A DNA stretch of 64,000 bases from Guptibacillus hwajinpoensis (lineage in GTDB: Bacteria > Bacillota > Bacilli > Bacillales > Guptibacillaceae). Each line of letters begins with the position of its first letter. Within the stretch, counting starts at the first letter, position 1. Position numbers and translations under genes: made by a program. The notes under the pieces are model-generated. The model had not been told where the DNA came from. It saw only the letters and a list, made by a program, of their open reading frames with translations, and did not search any database. The stretch is taken from the NCBI RefSeq assembly GCF_020171785.1, contig NZ_JAIVAE010000003.1:310001-374000 (forward strand), read 5' to 3'. This document shows, one piece after another, positions 7,582 through 16,721 of the stretch.

Positions 7582-8241
7582 TTACTTACCACGTGCTCGC
7601 TGCTTCATTCGCTTTTGTCCTTCTCGACATAGTTCCAATAGCGGACAAATTTCACACTGTGGTGATTGCGCTTTACAATGATACCTTCCGAAGAAAATAA
7701 AGCGATGATGAGACACAGACCACTCTTCTTCTGGAATTTTTCGCATGAGCGTTTTCTCTACTTCAAGTACTGAGTCCTTCCATCTGCAAATTCCAAGACG
7801 CTTACTCACTCTCTCAACATGCGTATCAACAGCAATGGCAGGTACGTTGAAAGCAACGGAAGCAATCACGTTCGCAGTTTTTCGGCCTACCCCAGCTAAC
7901 GCCATTAATTCGTCTCTCGTCCCAGGAAGGACCCCGTTATACTGTTCTACAACGGTTCTTGCTAGCTTTTTAATATTTTTTGCTTTGTTTCGAAACAAGC
8001 CAATGCGTCTTATATCATTTTCTAGCTCCTCAATTGGCACATGAAGAAAATCCTCTGGACCCTTGTATTTCTCAAATAGGCCCGGCGTTACCTTATTAAC
8101 AAGAGCATCTGTACACTGAGCCGATAGGACCACAGCAATAGCAAGTTCAAAAGGTGTCGAATGATTCAATTCACAATGCGCATCAGGGAACATCTCTCCC
8201 ATTGTTTCAAGAACAGTTTGTATTTGGGCTTTCGTTAACAA
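7582..8241 (-). CDS. nth: Endonuclease III
   Basis: A base-excision repair DNA glycosylase/AP lyase acting on oxidised pyrimidines. The helix-hairpin-helix LMALAGVGRKTANVIASVAF contains the catalytic Lys, followed by VDTHVERVSKRLG with the catalytic Asp. The C-terminal cysteines CKAQSPQCEICPLLELC form the 4Fe-4S loop. The frame is open to a GTG at 8310, but that codon lies inside a terminator hairpin. TTG 8241 has GAAAGGAAG 8 nt upstream and gives 219 aa, the normal family length. It is downstream of dnaD. Confidence 0.94.
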   Translation of the reverse strand: MLTKAQIQTVLETMGEMFPDAHCELNHSTPFELAIAVVLSAQCTDALVNKVTPGLFEKYKGPEDFLHVPIEELENDIRRIGLFRNKAKNIKKLARTVVEQYNGVLPGTRDELMALAGVGRKTANVIASVAFNVPAIAVDTHVERVSKRLGICRWKDSVLEVEKTLMRKIPEEEWSVSHHRFIFFGRYHCKAQSPQCEICPLLELCREGQKRMKQRARGK

Positions 8242-8292
8242 CAGTCCAACTTCCTTTCTTCCGTTCGGAACGATTTTTATTTCTTCACAAAC

Positions 8293-8316
8293 AAAAAACG
8301 GAAGCCACACTTCCGC
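8293..8316 (-). terminator. Terminator or attenuator between dnaD and nth
   Basis: On the minus strand CGGAAG, a TGTGG loop and CTTCCG are followed by TTTTTTGTTTG. It lies between the dnaD stop (8332) and the nth start (8241), so it may reduce read-through into nth. Confidence 0.7.
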
Positions 8317-8331
8317 TTTCTTGATACGTAT

Positions 8332-9048
8332 TTATCGTCCAAGCCAATTATAGATTGGTGCACTTTGGTTTGAATCATTTTTCGTTTCTGTTTTAGCAGG
8401 CGATTTTTTATCGTACTGATGCTTTCGAAACTTTTCGCCGTAGGCCCTCGCCTGTTCTATCGTTTTGATGCCATTTCGTTTCCATTCAAAAAGAATTCGG
8501 TCAATGTAGCGGAAGTTTAACTTACCGCCGAGCACAGCTTCTTTTAACGCTGCTTTAATCAGCTCTGCATCATGCTTGTCAGCATCAATCCACATCCCAA
8601 GTGTCTCACATTCAATTGGCGAGAGCGGCCTTGCAAACTCACGCTCAAATAACGTATAAAGACTTTCTTCCTTTTCCATGTTTTTCGCTGCAGACTTTTC
8701 TGCTTCTTCCTGCTCAATTGCTTTAAAAATTCTTTCCCACAATGGTAGAAGCGAATAGGCTTCTGAATAATAACTTTTCACATCATTCTGGTGTTCCTCA
8801 ATTGTTAAAACACCTTTTTGCATCAACTGCTGTATTTTATCCAAACAAGCTTGAGGCGAATAGGTCATCGCTGATGCAAGCTCTTCTGGCGTTGGAAAAG
8901 TGTTTCCCTGTTCAATAAAACTGTGTAGCTTAATTAAAAAGAAAGTATCCTCTTCTTGCAAACCAATGTGAACATAGTGGTTTAACAACAATCTTGGTAC
9001 TGAAACATTTCCTTCGTTCATCATATGAATGATTTGTTCTTTCTTCAT
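8332..9048 (-). CDS. dnaD: DNA replication initiation protein DnaD
   Basis: DnaD works with DnaA, DnaB and DnaI to load the helicase at oriC and at stalled forks. The 238-aa protein has the N-terminal winged-helix DDBH1 domain (about 1-100) and the DDBH2 domain with LYTLFEREFARPLSPIECET and the YIDRILFEWKRNGI motif. It ends with the conserved YNWLG. ATG 9048 is chosen over ATG 9057 because the AGGTGG site directly abuts the latter. It is upstream of nth, as in B. subtilis. Confidence 0.93.
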   Translation of the reverse strand: MKKEQIIHMMNEGNVSVPRLLLNHYVHIGLQEEDTFFLIKLHSFIEQGNTFPTPEELASAMTYSPQACLDKIQQLMQKGVLTIEEHQNDVKSYYSEAYSLLPLWERIFKAIEQEEAEKSAAKNMEKEESLYTLFEREFARPLSPIECETLGMWIDADKHDAELIKAALKEAVLGGKLNFRYIDRILFEWKRNGIKTIEQARAYGEKFRKHQYDKKSPAKTETKNDSNQSAPIYNWLGR

Positions 9049-9202
9049 CCCATCCACCTCTACCTTTCATTATAGCATGCCGGCATTTTGTGATGGGAGT
9101 AGAAAAAAATGCCTTTGCTACGTGCAATACATTTTTTAATCTATCCTCTAACAATATCCATCTTTGGTACTTTAAATGCTTCTAATTTCGGCAATTTTTC
9201 AG

Positions 9203-9236
9203 ATAAAGACGCTTCTCTCATAACGAAAGAAGCGTC
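9203..9236 (-). terminator. Terminator after asnS
   Basis: On the minus strand GACGCTTCT and AGAAGCGTC form a 9-bp stem with an 11-nt loop, followed by TTTATCTG. The T tract is weak. It lies 16 nt after the asnS stop. Confidence 0.7.
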
Positions 9237-9251
9237 AGCTTTGTTAGTTTA

Positions 9252-10544
9252 TCATGGATATAGACGATTTAAAAGACGTGGGAACGGAATTGTTTCACGA
9301 ACATGTTCCACACCTGAAAGCCAGGCAACCGTCCGCTCTAAACCAAGACCGAATCCTGAATGTGGAACAGAACCATAACGACGTAGTTCAAGATACCACT
9401 TATAAGCATCATCTGTTAAGCCGTGTTCCTCGTAGCGTTTTTCCATAAGAGATAAATCATCGATTCGTTGACTACCTCCGATAATTTCACCATAGCCTTC
9501 GGGAGCAATTAAGTCAGCACATAAAACGACTTCTTCGCGTTCAGGATCTGGTTTCATATAAAAGGCCTTAATATCTTTCGGGTAGTTCGTAATAAAGACT
9601 GGCTTCTCGAAACTTTCAGCAATGGCTGTCTCGTGAGGTGCACCAAAGTCTTCGCCCCACTCAATATCCGTAAATCCTTTATCTTTCAACAATGTAATGG
9701 CATCATCGTAAGAAATACGTGGGAACGGCGCTTGAATCGCTTCAAGTTTTGAAATATCTCGCTCGAGCGTTTTTAATTCTAATTGACAATTATCTAGTAC
9801 TGATTTCACAAGGAAGCTGACATATTGTTCTTGAACCTCAAGACTTTCATCGTGATTCATAAACGCCATCTCAGGTTCAATCATCCAGAACTCAATTAAG
9901 TGACGACGGGTTTTGGATTTTTCAGCACGGAACGTTGGACCAAAGGAAAAAACGCGTCCAAAAGCCATTGCAGCTGCTTCCATGTAAAGTTGTCCACTTT
10001 GAGAAAGATAAGCATCTTCTTCAAAATATTTCGTATGAAAGAGATCCGTTGTGCCTTCTGCCGAACTTCCTGTTAAAATAGGCGGGTCAATTTTAACGAA
10101 ATCATTTTCGTTAAAGAACTGGTACGTAGCGCGAATAATTTCATTTCGAATGCGAAGAATCGCATTTTGACGCCTTGAACGGATCCATAGATGACGATTA
10201 TCCATTAAGAATTCTGTCCCATGTTCTTTAGGGGTAATCGGGTAATCGACAGCTTCGTGAATAAGCTCCACGTTCGTGACAGTTAATTCATAGCCAGATT
10301 GAGATCGATCATCTTCACGTACCACTCCTGTTACCCAAACGGATGATTCCTGCGTAAGATTTTTCGCTGTTTCCCATGCTTCTTCAGAAACTTCTTTCTT
10401 AACCATAACTCCTTGAATAAAGCCAGTACCATCGCGAAGCTGAAGAAACTGGATTTTACCACTAGATCGTTTATTATGTAACCAGGCACCAATTGTAACG
10501 GTTTGTTCAACCTGCTTATTTACGTTTGAAATCGTCGTTTTCAC
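9252..10544 (-). CDS. asnS: Asparaginyl-tRNA synthetase
   Basis: Charges tRNA-Asn with asparagine. This 430-aa class IIb enzyme has an N-terminal OB-fold anticodon domain (about 1-110) and a catalytic core. The core carries the motif 2 region ([19 protein letters not shown]) and motif 3 ([13 protein letters not shown]) near the C-terminus. Start is GTG 10544, preceded by GGAGGGAAATTAGCA. It has its own promoter and a leader hairpin (10571-10613) placed like an attenuator. In B. subtilis asnS follows aspB directly; here the 146-nt gap contains separate expression signals. Confidence 0.96.
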   Translation of the reverse strand: MKTTISNVNKQVEQTVTIGAWLHNKRSSGKIQFLQLRDGTGFIQGVMVKKEVSEEAWETAKNLTQESSVWVTGVVREDDRSQSGYELTVTNVELIHEAVDYPITPKEHGTEFLMDNRHLWIRSRRQNAILRIRNEIIRATYQFFNENDFVKIDPPILTGSSAEGTTDLFHTKYFEEDAYLSQSGQLYMEAAAMAFGRVFSFGPTFRAEKSKTRRHLIEFWMIEPEMAFMNHDESLEVQEQYVSFLVKSVLDNCQLELKTLERDISKLEAIQAPFPRISYDDAITLLKDKGFTDIEWGEDFGAPHETAIAESFEKPVFITNYPKDIKAFYMKPDPEREEVVLCADLIAPEGYGEIIGGSQRIDDLSLMEKRYEEHGLTDDAYKWYLELRRYGSVPHSGFGLGLERTVAWLSGVEHVRETIPFPRLLNRLYP

Positions 10545-10570
10545 TGCTAATTTCCCTCCAACTAATTAGA

Positions 10571-10613
10571 AAAAATTGGCGCACATTCCCAGTTTATAAT
10601 GAGAATAGCGCCA
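10571..10613 (-). promoter_or_regulatory. Leader hairpin with U-tract before asnS (possible attenuator)
   Basis: On the minus strand TGGCGC-ATTC pairs with GAAT-GCGCCA around a 14-nt loop, with small bulges, and is followed by ATTTTTT. It lies between the asnS promoter and its ribosome binding site. It can be an aspB terminator, a leader attenuator, or both. No T-box sequence is visible, and the leader is too short for one. Confidence 0.55.
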
Positions 10614-10656
10614 TGCATCTATTTATTAAGATGGCTAAATCGAATGTTCGGTACTT

Positions 10657-10685
10657 ATTATACCGGTAATTTGTATATTGAACAA
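10657..10685 (-). promoter_or_regulatory. Sigma-A-type promoter for asnS
   Basis: A perfect TATAAT (10657-10662) lies 17 nt from TTGTTC (10680-10685), read on the minus strand. It is just downstream of the aspB stop and about 110 nt before the asnS start. Confidence 0.6.
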
Positions 10686-10690
10686 CTCAC

Positions 10691-11875
10691 TTAAGCCTGT
10701 TTGGACTTTACGAATCGCTCAATACGATCAATAGCTTCGAGAATGACTTCGAGTGATGTTGCGTAAGATAGTCTTACGTTATCAGGCGAGCCAAATCCTG
10801 AGCCAGGAACAAGCGCTACTTTTTCTTCTTCTAAAAGTCCTTTGACGAAAGCATCGACATTTTCATACCCTGTTTTCTCTGCTGCTTCTTTTGCGTTAGG
10901 GAACAGGTAAAAAGCCCCTTGAGGTTTCACGCAAGTAAATCCTGGAATATTATTCAGTTTTTCATAAACGGTGTTCAATCGTTCTTCAAATGCTGTTTTC
11001 ATTTCATTGACAGGTTCCTGTGACCCTTCGTAAGCTGCTAAAGCAGCATACTGTGAAATAGATGTAGGATTTGACGTAGAATGACTTGCTAAGTTCGTCA
11101 TTGCTTTAATGATTTCTTTTCGTCCTGCTGCATACCCAATTCTCCATCCAGTCATCGAATGTGATTTAGATACCCCGTTAATGATAATCGTTTGTTCTTT
11201 TAAATCCGTAGAAAGTTCTGCGATAGAAGTATGTTTTACTCCATCATAAACGAGCTTTTCATAAATTTCATCAGAAACAATAAGAATATCGTTTTCTAAA
11301 CAAAAAGCACCGATTTCTTTCAACTCATCTGGTGTATAAATCGAGCCGGTTGGGTTTGAAGGAGAATTAATAATAACCGCCTTTGTTTGAGGCGTGATCG
11401 CGTTCTCTAGCTGCGCCACTGTTACTTTAAATGCATGATCTTCTTTACCCTCTACATAAACTGGATTTCCGCCAGCTAGCTTTACTTGTTCAGGATAACT
11501 TACCCAGTAAGGTGTAGGAATAATGACTTCATCACCTTCATCAAGGATTACTTGAAACAATGTATAAAGCGCATGTTTCGCTCCCGTACACACAATGATT
11601 TCATCAGCATTGTAAGCGATATTTTGATCTTCCTGGAACTTTGCGATAATACTTTCTTTTAGAGGAAGAATACCACCTGAAGGCGTATATTTTGTTAGTC
11701 CCTCATCCATTGCTTTCTTAGCTGCATTCAGAATATGTGAAGGCGTATTAAAGTCAGGTTCGCCTGCACCAAGTGCGATTACATCATGACCTTCAGCTTT
11801 CAACGCTTTTGCTTTTGCTGTAATTTCTAGAGTGGCAGATGGTGTTAGAGCTGCTACACGAGTTGATAATTGCAT
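10691..11875 (-). CDS. aspB: Aspartate aminotransferase, PLP-dependent class I
   Basis: Interconverts aspartate/2-oxoglutarate and oxaloacetate/glutamate. The 394-aa protein has the class I fold-type I signatures: GAGEPDFNTP, NSPSNPTG, the DEIYEKLVYDG turn with the PLP-binding Asp, and SKSHSMTGWRIGYAAG carrying the PLP lysine. The frame is open 36 codons upstream, but ATG 11875 follows GGGAGGAAATGAA and gives the usual MQLSTRVAALTPSAT start. It is 22 nt downstream of tseB, so it probably forms an operon with ypmA and tseB. Related class I transaminases cannot be fully excluded, but the context supports AspB. Confidence 0.92.
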   Translation of the reverse strand: MQLSTRVAALTPSATLEITAKAKALKAEGHDVIALGAGEPDFNTPSHILNAAKKAMDEGLTKYTPSGGILPLKESIIAKFQEDQNIAYNADEIIVCTGAKHALYTLFQVILDEGDEVIIPTPYWVSYPEQVKLAGGNPVYVEGKEDHAFKVTVAQLENAITPQTKAVIINSPSNPTGSIYTPDELKEIGAFCLENDILIVSDEIYEKLVYDGVKHTSIAELSTDLKEQTIIINGVSKSHSMTGWRIGYAAGRKEIIKAMTNLASHSTSNPTSISQYAALAAYEGSQEPVNEMKTAFEERLNTVYEKLNNIPGFTCVKPQGAFYLFPNAKEAAEKTGYENVDAFVKGLLEEEKVALVPGSGFGSPDNVRLSYATSLEVILEAIDRIERFVKSKQA

Positions 11876-11897
11876 TTCATTTCCTCCCTTAAATCCA

Positions 11898-12395
11898 TTA
11901 ACTTTGTTTAATCGACCGTGAGCGCCAGTAGTCCCCATTACTAAAGTAATAATAGGCAAATGTATAGCGATTGTCGGTATCAATAAACGTTGCTTCCCAT
12001 ACGAGTACTTGTTTCTTTTCTTGATTCACTTCAATACCTGGTTTGATATTAATAATCTCTTGTGGAGAAAATTCATTATTCAATTTCTTTTTAACCGTTT
12101 CTGCACTAACGCCTTCCTCCACTTTCTTTGTTACAAGAGGTTGAGCGTTGTCTGGTACAAAAACGTAAACCTCATCCTTGTTCTTATCGCTTCCTTGTAA
12201 GACGACATACGCATCACTCGTCCCATGATATTGGACGGCATTATCAACTTCTTCGATCACTGCTTCAGATTCAGCTCGAGCAATCGCTTTGTCCTCTAAC
12301 TTATCAGGATGATCCGTAATAGCGTTATAAAAAGAGACTCCTTGCCAAATCATCAGTGCTACAATAACACCAGCAATAATTCCTATCAGTCGCAT
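11898..12395 (-). CDS. tseB: Cell wall elongation regulator TseB-like (YpmB, DUF5590)
   Basis: A 165-aa membrane-anchored extracellular protein. It opens with a signal anchor (LIGIIAGVIVALMIWQGVSF, about 3-22), then two small cystatin-like repeats rich in YVVLQGSDKNKDEVYVFV and VWEATFIDTDNRYTFAYYYF. In B. subtilis YpmB/TseB is linked to PBP2A-dependent cell elongation and beta-lactam sensitivity; the function here is inferred by homology. The ATG follows AGGGTGATAGT. Neighbours ypmA and aspB are the same as in B. subtilis. Confidence 0.85.
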   Translation of the reverse strand: MRLIGIIAGVIVALMIWQGVSFYNAITDHPDKLEDKAIARAESEAVIEEVDNAVQYHGTSDAYVVLQGSDKNKDEVYVFVPDNAQPLVTKKVEEGVSAETVKKKLNNEFSPQEIINIKPGIEVNQEKKQVLVWEATFIDTDNRYTFAYYYFSNGDYWRSRSIKQS

Positions 12396-12407
12396 ACTAT
12401 CACCCTA

Positions 12408-12578
12408 TTATGTACGATAGATCGTGAAAATCATTTGTTCCTGATCTTCTTCATCAAGTGCAAGCCCAAACATGAGGTCTTTTTCTTTTAACGTACGATT
12501 TAACGAATCTACAATTTTGTAAATATCAAGGGACTTACTCACTTTTACTGTCGATAAAACTTCAATGTTGCTTTCCAT
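12408..12578 (-). CDS. ypmA: YpmA family protein (DUF4264), 56 aa
   Basis: A 56-aa ORF starts MESNIEVLSTVKV and ends MIFTIYRT. Its position directly upstream of tseB, its length and its sequence match the YpmA family, which has no known function. ATG 12578 is chosen, with GGGAG upstream; an in-frame ATG three codons earlier overlaps that site. The stop is 12 nt from the tseB start. Confidence 0.8.
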   Translation of the reverse strand: MESNIEVLSTVKVSKSLDIYKIVDSLNRTLKEKDLMFGLALDEEDQEQMIFTIYRT

Positions 12579-12618
12579 TCCTGTCATCTCCCTGTGCTAT
12601 ATGTGTTGATGCCTATAT

Positions 12619-12758
12619 GGAGTGCTGCGCTTACTCCGGGATAAATTTACTACTTATAGATGGCAGAAGGTGAGACAAACTATAAGTACCGTCAGAGACG
12701 GTGCATTAAATCTGCTCCACTTCCAACAGTGCCTGCGCCATGCGCAGGCTATTTTTTT
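12619..12758 (+). ncRNA. Candidate structured RNA ending in an intrinsic terminator
   Basis: The plus strand shows four consecutive hairpins: GGAGT/ACTCC (12619-12637), TACTTATAG/CTATAAGTA (12651-12688), ACCGTC/GACGGT with an AGA loop (688-702 of the same kilobase), and GCCTGCGC/GCGCAGGC with a CAT loop (12731-12749). The last is followed by TATTTTTTTATG. No plus-strand gene precedes this terminator, since ypmA upstream is on the other strand, so a short plus-strand transcript would explain it. I found no convincing promoter. Read in reverse, the hairpins could be the ypmA 5' leader, but the T tract fits the plus strand. Confidence 0.4.
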
Positions 12759-12853
12759 ATGTTGCTTTCTTACACAAACCTTATAAAAAACATTTTCTCT
12801 TCCTATTTTTAAATAAGTTCCGTTTTTTTGCAACAATTTCGATGAGGAAACTT

Positions 12854-13681
12854 TTATCTTGTTTCTTTTGTAGGAAGAGTGATGACATCATAGCGATCAT
12901 TTTGAATACGAAGGGTCACACTTCCGATTCGATAAGGATAGTAAACGTCCGTCCAGCTTTCATTCAAACGTTCGAGTACCGATTCACTTACGTCAATGTT
13001 GTTATGACGAAAGATAACTGCCATTTGTGGATCAATTGCACTAAGAAATTCGGTTGAACTGCCATTTCCAGCACCAAAATTAGCCACTTTCAAAACTTCT
13101 ACCGCTCTCCCGGAAGAGGCAATTTCTTCTTCAAGTTCAAGATCTGTTTCCCCCATCATTAATAAATCCTGACTTCCTAAGGATAGCATAAAAGTAACGG
13201 AACCTGTCTTAGAGATGTTCAGTATTTCTACATTCACATCCTCCATCAGCTCAAGCTGTTGATTTTCTTGAATGTGCTGTTTACGAATGTGGGATGGAAT
13301 CGATGTAAGAAAAGCCGTTTCTACTCCTTTTGATAAAAACACTTCTTTCACATCATAATAGTGAAGCAAGTTGGAAAAATTCCCTGTATAAGCTTCATCC
13401 GCATTTGTAAGCCAAAGTTTTCTAATTTCCTTTACCTTAAACATTTTCAGACGATTTATTAACTCTTGTTCGGAATGAGAACTACCTGTATTAATTAAAA
13501 CAGCTCCATTTTCTTTTGATTGAAGAAGAATGGCTTCTCCAATTGAAAGGTCAAGAAACGTCACTGCCACTTCATGATTTCTTAAATGAAGATCAACAGA
13601 TTGAATTGAGGCTTCAGCACTCGTTGCACCGAGCATAAGACTATAAGTACTTATCATCAACACAAGTAATTTCTTCATCAC
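12854..13681 (-). CDS. Secreted ComEC-C-like metallo-beta-lactamase fold protein, metal site apparently lost
   Basis: The 275-aa protein has a signal peptide (2-24, likely cut in AEAS) and then follows the ComEC/Rec2 C-terminal metallo-beta-lactamase layout: TFLDLSIGEAILL (41-53), INTG (63-66), and a later VEVLKVANFGAGNGSSTEFL (194-213). Each metal motif is altered. The HxDADH region is LTNADEAYTG (91-100), the GD motif is MGETD (176-180), and HHGS is NFGA (201-204). So it probably does not hydrolyse and may bind a ligand outside the membrane. It lies between ypmA and dinG, where B. subtilis has no such gene as far as I recall. The start ATG follows GGAGGG. Confidence 0.75.
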   Translation of the reverse strand: MMKKLLVLMISTYSLMLGATSAEASIQSVDLHLRNHEVAVTFLDLSIGEAILLQSKENGAVLINTGSSHSEQELINRLKMFKVKEIRKLWLTNADEAYTGNFSNLLHYYDVKEVFLSKGVETAFLTSIPSHIRKQHIQENQQLELMEDVNVEILNISKTGSVTFMLSLGSQDLLMMGETDLELEEEIASSGRAVEVLKVANFGAGNGSSTEFLSAIDPQMAVIFRHNNIDVSESVLERLNESWTDVYYPYRIGSVTLRIQNDRYDVITLPTKETR

Positions 13682-13721
13682 AATCCCTCCTCATAGAAGT
13701 AGTTTGTGATGAAGATGTGCA

Positions 13722-16517
13722 TTATAACCAGAGATCTAGTTCATTTACCAATTCTTCTGTTGTCCCTTTAATTAATGGGACATCAGGTAAGGATTTTACA
13801 AATAATCGACCGTACCTAGTCGAAATGATACGGCGATCGAATATAAATACTGCACCTCGATCACGCTGCGAGCGAACGAGCCTACCAAACCCCTGTTTGA
13901 AGCGAATAATCGCTTCAGGCAGCGAAAGTTCCATAAATGGGTTACCACCCGAACTTTTCAATTGCTCTGATCTCGCCTGAAAAACGGGGTTGTCAGGCGG
14001 CGAGAATGGAAGGCGAACGATGATAAGGCAACTTAAATCTTCTCCTGGAATATCCACACCCTCCCAGAAGCTACTCGTACCAAACAAAATCGCGTCTTCA
14101 CTTTCTTTAAAATTCTTTGTTAGCCTAACCCTGCTTCCGCTATCAACACCCTGACTAATCAACGTTAGTTCATCATGAGCGATTAATTCTTTCATCCGAT
14201 GATGTGCTTTTTTAAGCATGTCGTAAGATGTAAACAAAACAAGCATTCTTCCCCTCGTGACGCGGGCAATTTGAAGAATCGCATCCGTAATATGTTCAAC
14301 AAATTGAACATCGGATACATCTTTAATCATAGGCAAATCTGTAGGTATCATCAGTCGTGCTTGCTCACTATAGTCAAATGGAGAATGATATTGGTGAATG
14401 AGCGGCCCAAATTCATCCAAACCAAGTCGCTTCGTAATATAATCAAACGAATTCTTTACTGTTAGCGTAGCGGATGTTAACAATATACTTTTTTTCTTTC
14501 CGAAGTAGTCGCTTGAAAGTAGGGAACCCACTTCCACTGGTCTACTGAACAAAAATGCCGAATTTAACGATCCTTTAGGATCAATTTCTACCCACTTTAC
14601 ATCATTTTCACTTTCATTAAGAAGAAGATAGTCCACTTTTGAAAGCTCCTCTAAAACAGAAGCATGAATGCCTTTAAAGTCAGCTGACGTATTTAACTGT
14701 TCTCTCGTTAGCTCATCTTCTTTTAAATCAAGTTCTTTCTCTAGCTTTTTTAATGATTTATCTAGATCTTTCAGATAGAAAACCAAACGATGTGCTGCTT
14801 CTTGAATTGCTTCCCAAGCTGAGCCATTCTCACCTGTAATCCGATAGCTTAATCGACCAATTTCATTTGAGCGATGAATGTTTTTTTGTACGTAACGATG
14901 AAGCATACGAAAAAGTTCATCAACATCTCCAAGAATCGTTTTCACATATGCATCAATTTCATTTTTTGTCTCTTCTACTTCGACTTCCAGGTTTTTTAAA
15001 ATGCTCAGAACTTTTCCATAAATTCCGTCGCCATCCTTTAGTCCCATTCGGACAAACCCCTGTAGAATCGAGAAATAATCGGTTTTGATGCCAAAAAACT
15101 CAGTAGCAATATCTTCAAGATGATGAGCTTCATCAATCACGGCCTGCTGATAAGCGGGTAATAACTGATGCTCATTAATTAAATCACTGAATAATAAAGC
15201 GTGATTTGTAATAATTAAATCCGCATTCATCGCAAAGCGTTTTCTTCGATGATAAAAGTCACGCGAAAACCATGGAGAACGGTGATTAGCGGAAACGGCT
15301 GCATCACTTTTTACCTGATGCCAAAAAATCTTTCCACCGCTAGAAAGGTTTAACTCTTCCACATCCCCATAATCCGTTTCAAGAAGCCAGACGAGAATTT
15401 GTGACTTCGTTAAAATCGTATCGTAATTGTCTTCTTCAACGTGATGTAGCTGTTGTTCGAACCGGGTTAAGTCTAAATAATGACTTCTTCCTTTGATAAT
15501 CGTAGCTTTAAAGGAAAATGGTAAAATATCACGAAGAAAAGGCAGATCTCGATGTAGCAGCTGTTCTTGTAATTGAATTGTATGGGTACTAACAATAACT
15601 GGCTTGCCGGAGTTCTTAGCATGAACGACTCCAGGTAGTAAATAACCTAATGATTTACCTATACCTGTTCCTGCCTCAATGAGAATATGTTGATTTGTAT
15701 CAAAGGCATGAGCCACCTGCTTCATCATATCGCTTTGACCCGTTCGCAATTCAAAGTCTGGAATTGTTTCAGCCATTTTTTGTTCAAACTCTTTTTGTGC
15801 ATTCTCGAATTGAATCGACTGATGGGGAGAATCCACTTCACTGGTTTGTTCTTGTAACTTAATCGCAATGTCTCGAAAGATCTCAAAATTACCTTCTGGT
15901 TCAATCCTATTCTTTTTATCTTGTATGATCTCATGTAAGACCACTTCCATATCGCTCGATAGTCGAGTGGAAAGCTCCGCTAACTGTTCGAGTGTTACAA
16001 GTGGTAAACCATACAGTTTATCAAAAAGAAAGAGCAATAGTTCAGCTGTCACTTCAGCATCACTATCTGCTTGGTGTGGATTGTCATGTTGAATATCTAA
16101 ATATTCTGCAAGGGAAGACAATTTATATGCTTCTGCTGTTGGCAATAATATTCGAGCAAGTTCCACCGTGTCAATTGTTGGTCCTGTAAACGGATCATAT
16201 CCACTCACATCAAGCTGAGCATTCATAAAGTTAAGATCGAATCGTACGTTATGGGCGACAAAATAAGCCCCATCCAATCGTTTGAGAAGCTCTGGAGCCA
16301 CCTCTTCAAATAATGGTGCATCTTTCAAATCTTCATCCGTTATTCCTGTCAATTGTTGTATAAATACAGGAAGTGATTTCTCAGGGTTTACAAATGATGC
16401 ATACCGATCAACGATCACTCCATCTTCAATAACTGCTAATCCTATCTGAATGATTCGATCCCCATTTTTAGGGGAGTTTCCTGTCGTTTCAAAATCTATT
16501 ATGGTATATCGATTCAT
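13722..16517 (-). CDS. dinG: DinG-type helicase with N-terminal 3'-5' exonuclease domain
   Basis: A 931-aa fusion typical of Bacillales. The N-terminal DnaQ-like exonuclease (about 1-170) has IDFETTG (8-14), AHNVRFDLNF and a later HQADSDAEVT. The C-terminal XPD/DinG-like superfamily 2 helicase has Walker A EAGTGIGKSLGYLLPG, DEAH, and the motif VI region RFKQGFGRLVRSQRDRG. The Fe-S cysteines of E. coli DinG are not obvious in the corresponding insert. In Gram-positive bacteria the protein acts mainly as a nuclease. The ATG follows AGGTGAAAACGT. It lies downstream of the pan operon, separated by a terminator. Confidence 0.94.
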   Translation of the reverse strand: MNRYTIIDFETTGNSPKNGDRIIQIGLAVIEDGVIVDRYASFVNPEKSLPVFIQQLTGITDEDLKDAPLFEEVAPELLKRLDGAYFVAHNVRFDLNFMNAQLDVSGYDPFTGPTIDTVELARILLPTAEAYKLSSLAEYLDIQHDNPHQADSDAEVTAELLLFLFDKLYGLPLVTLEQLAELSTRLSSDMEVVLHEIIQDKKNRIEPEGNFEIFRDIAIKLQEQTSEVDSPHQSIQFENAQKEFEQKMAETIPDFELRTGQSDMMKQVAHAFDTNQHILIEAGTGIGKSLGYLLPGVVHAKNSGKPVIVSTHTIQLQEQLLHRDLPFLRDILPFSFKATIIKGRSHYLDLTRFEQQLHHVEEDNYDTILTKSQILVWLLETDYGDVEELNLSSGGKIFWHQVKSDAAVSANHRSPWFSRDFYHRRKRFAMNADLIITNHALLFSDLINEHQLLPAYQQAVIDEAHHLEDIATEFFGIKTDYFSILQGFVRMGLKDGDGIYGKVLSILKNLEVEVEETKNEIDAYVKTILGDVDELFRMLHRYVQKNIHRSNEIGRLSYRITGENGSAWEAIQEAAHRLVFYLKDLDKSLKKLEKELDLKEDELTREQLNTSADFKGIHASVLEELSKVDYLLLNESENDVKWVEIDPKGSLNSAFLFSRPVEVGSLLSSDYFGKKKSILLTSATLTVKNSFDYITKRLGLDEFGPLIHQYHSPFDYSEQARLMIPTDLPMIKDVSDVQFVEHITDAILQIARVTRGRMLVLFTSYDMLKKAHHRMKELIAHDELTLISQGVDSGSRVRLTKNFKESEDAILFGTSSFWEGVDIPGEDLSCLIIVRLPFSPPDNPVFQARSEQLKSSGGNPFMELSLPEAIIRFKQGFGRLVRSQRDRGAVFIFDRRIISTRYGRLFVKSLPDVPLIKGTTEELVNELDLWL

Positions 16518-16721
16518 ACGTTTTCACCTCAGTTGCTTCAACCCTTCAAGCGGTTACCTTCATTACTTTATCATTTTTTCTCTTGAACGGAAAATAATTT
16601 CTTATTCATTTAAACTCAATTTACCTAAATGTTTTCTAAAACATAGTCCGCTGTGGGTTAGAAGGAAGCGTTCTATATCTGAGAGCACGCATGGTGAAAA
16701 GAACTTTCCATATCATCCTTC

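Noticed and set aside
10545-10690. T-box riboswitch before asnS
   Set aside because: The leader is only about 100 nt, and no T-box sequence or specifier-loop structure is visible.
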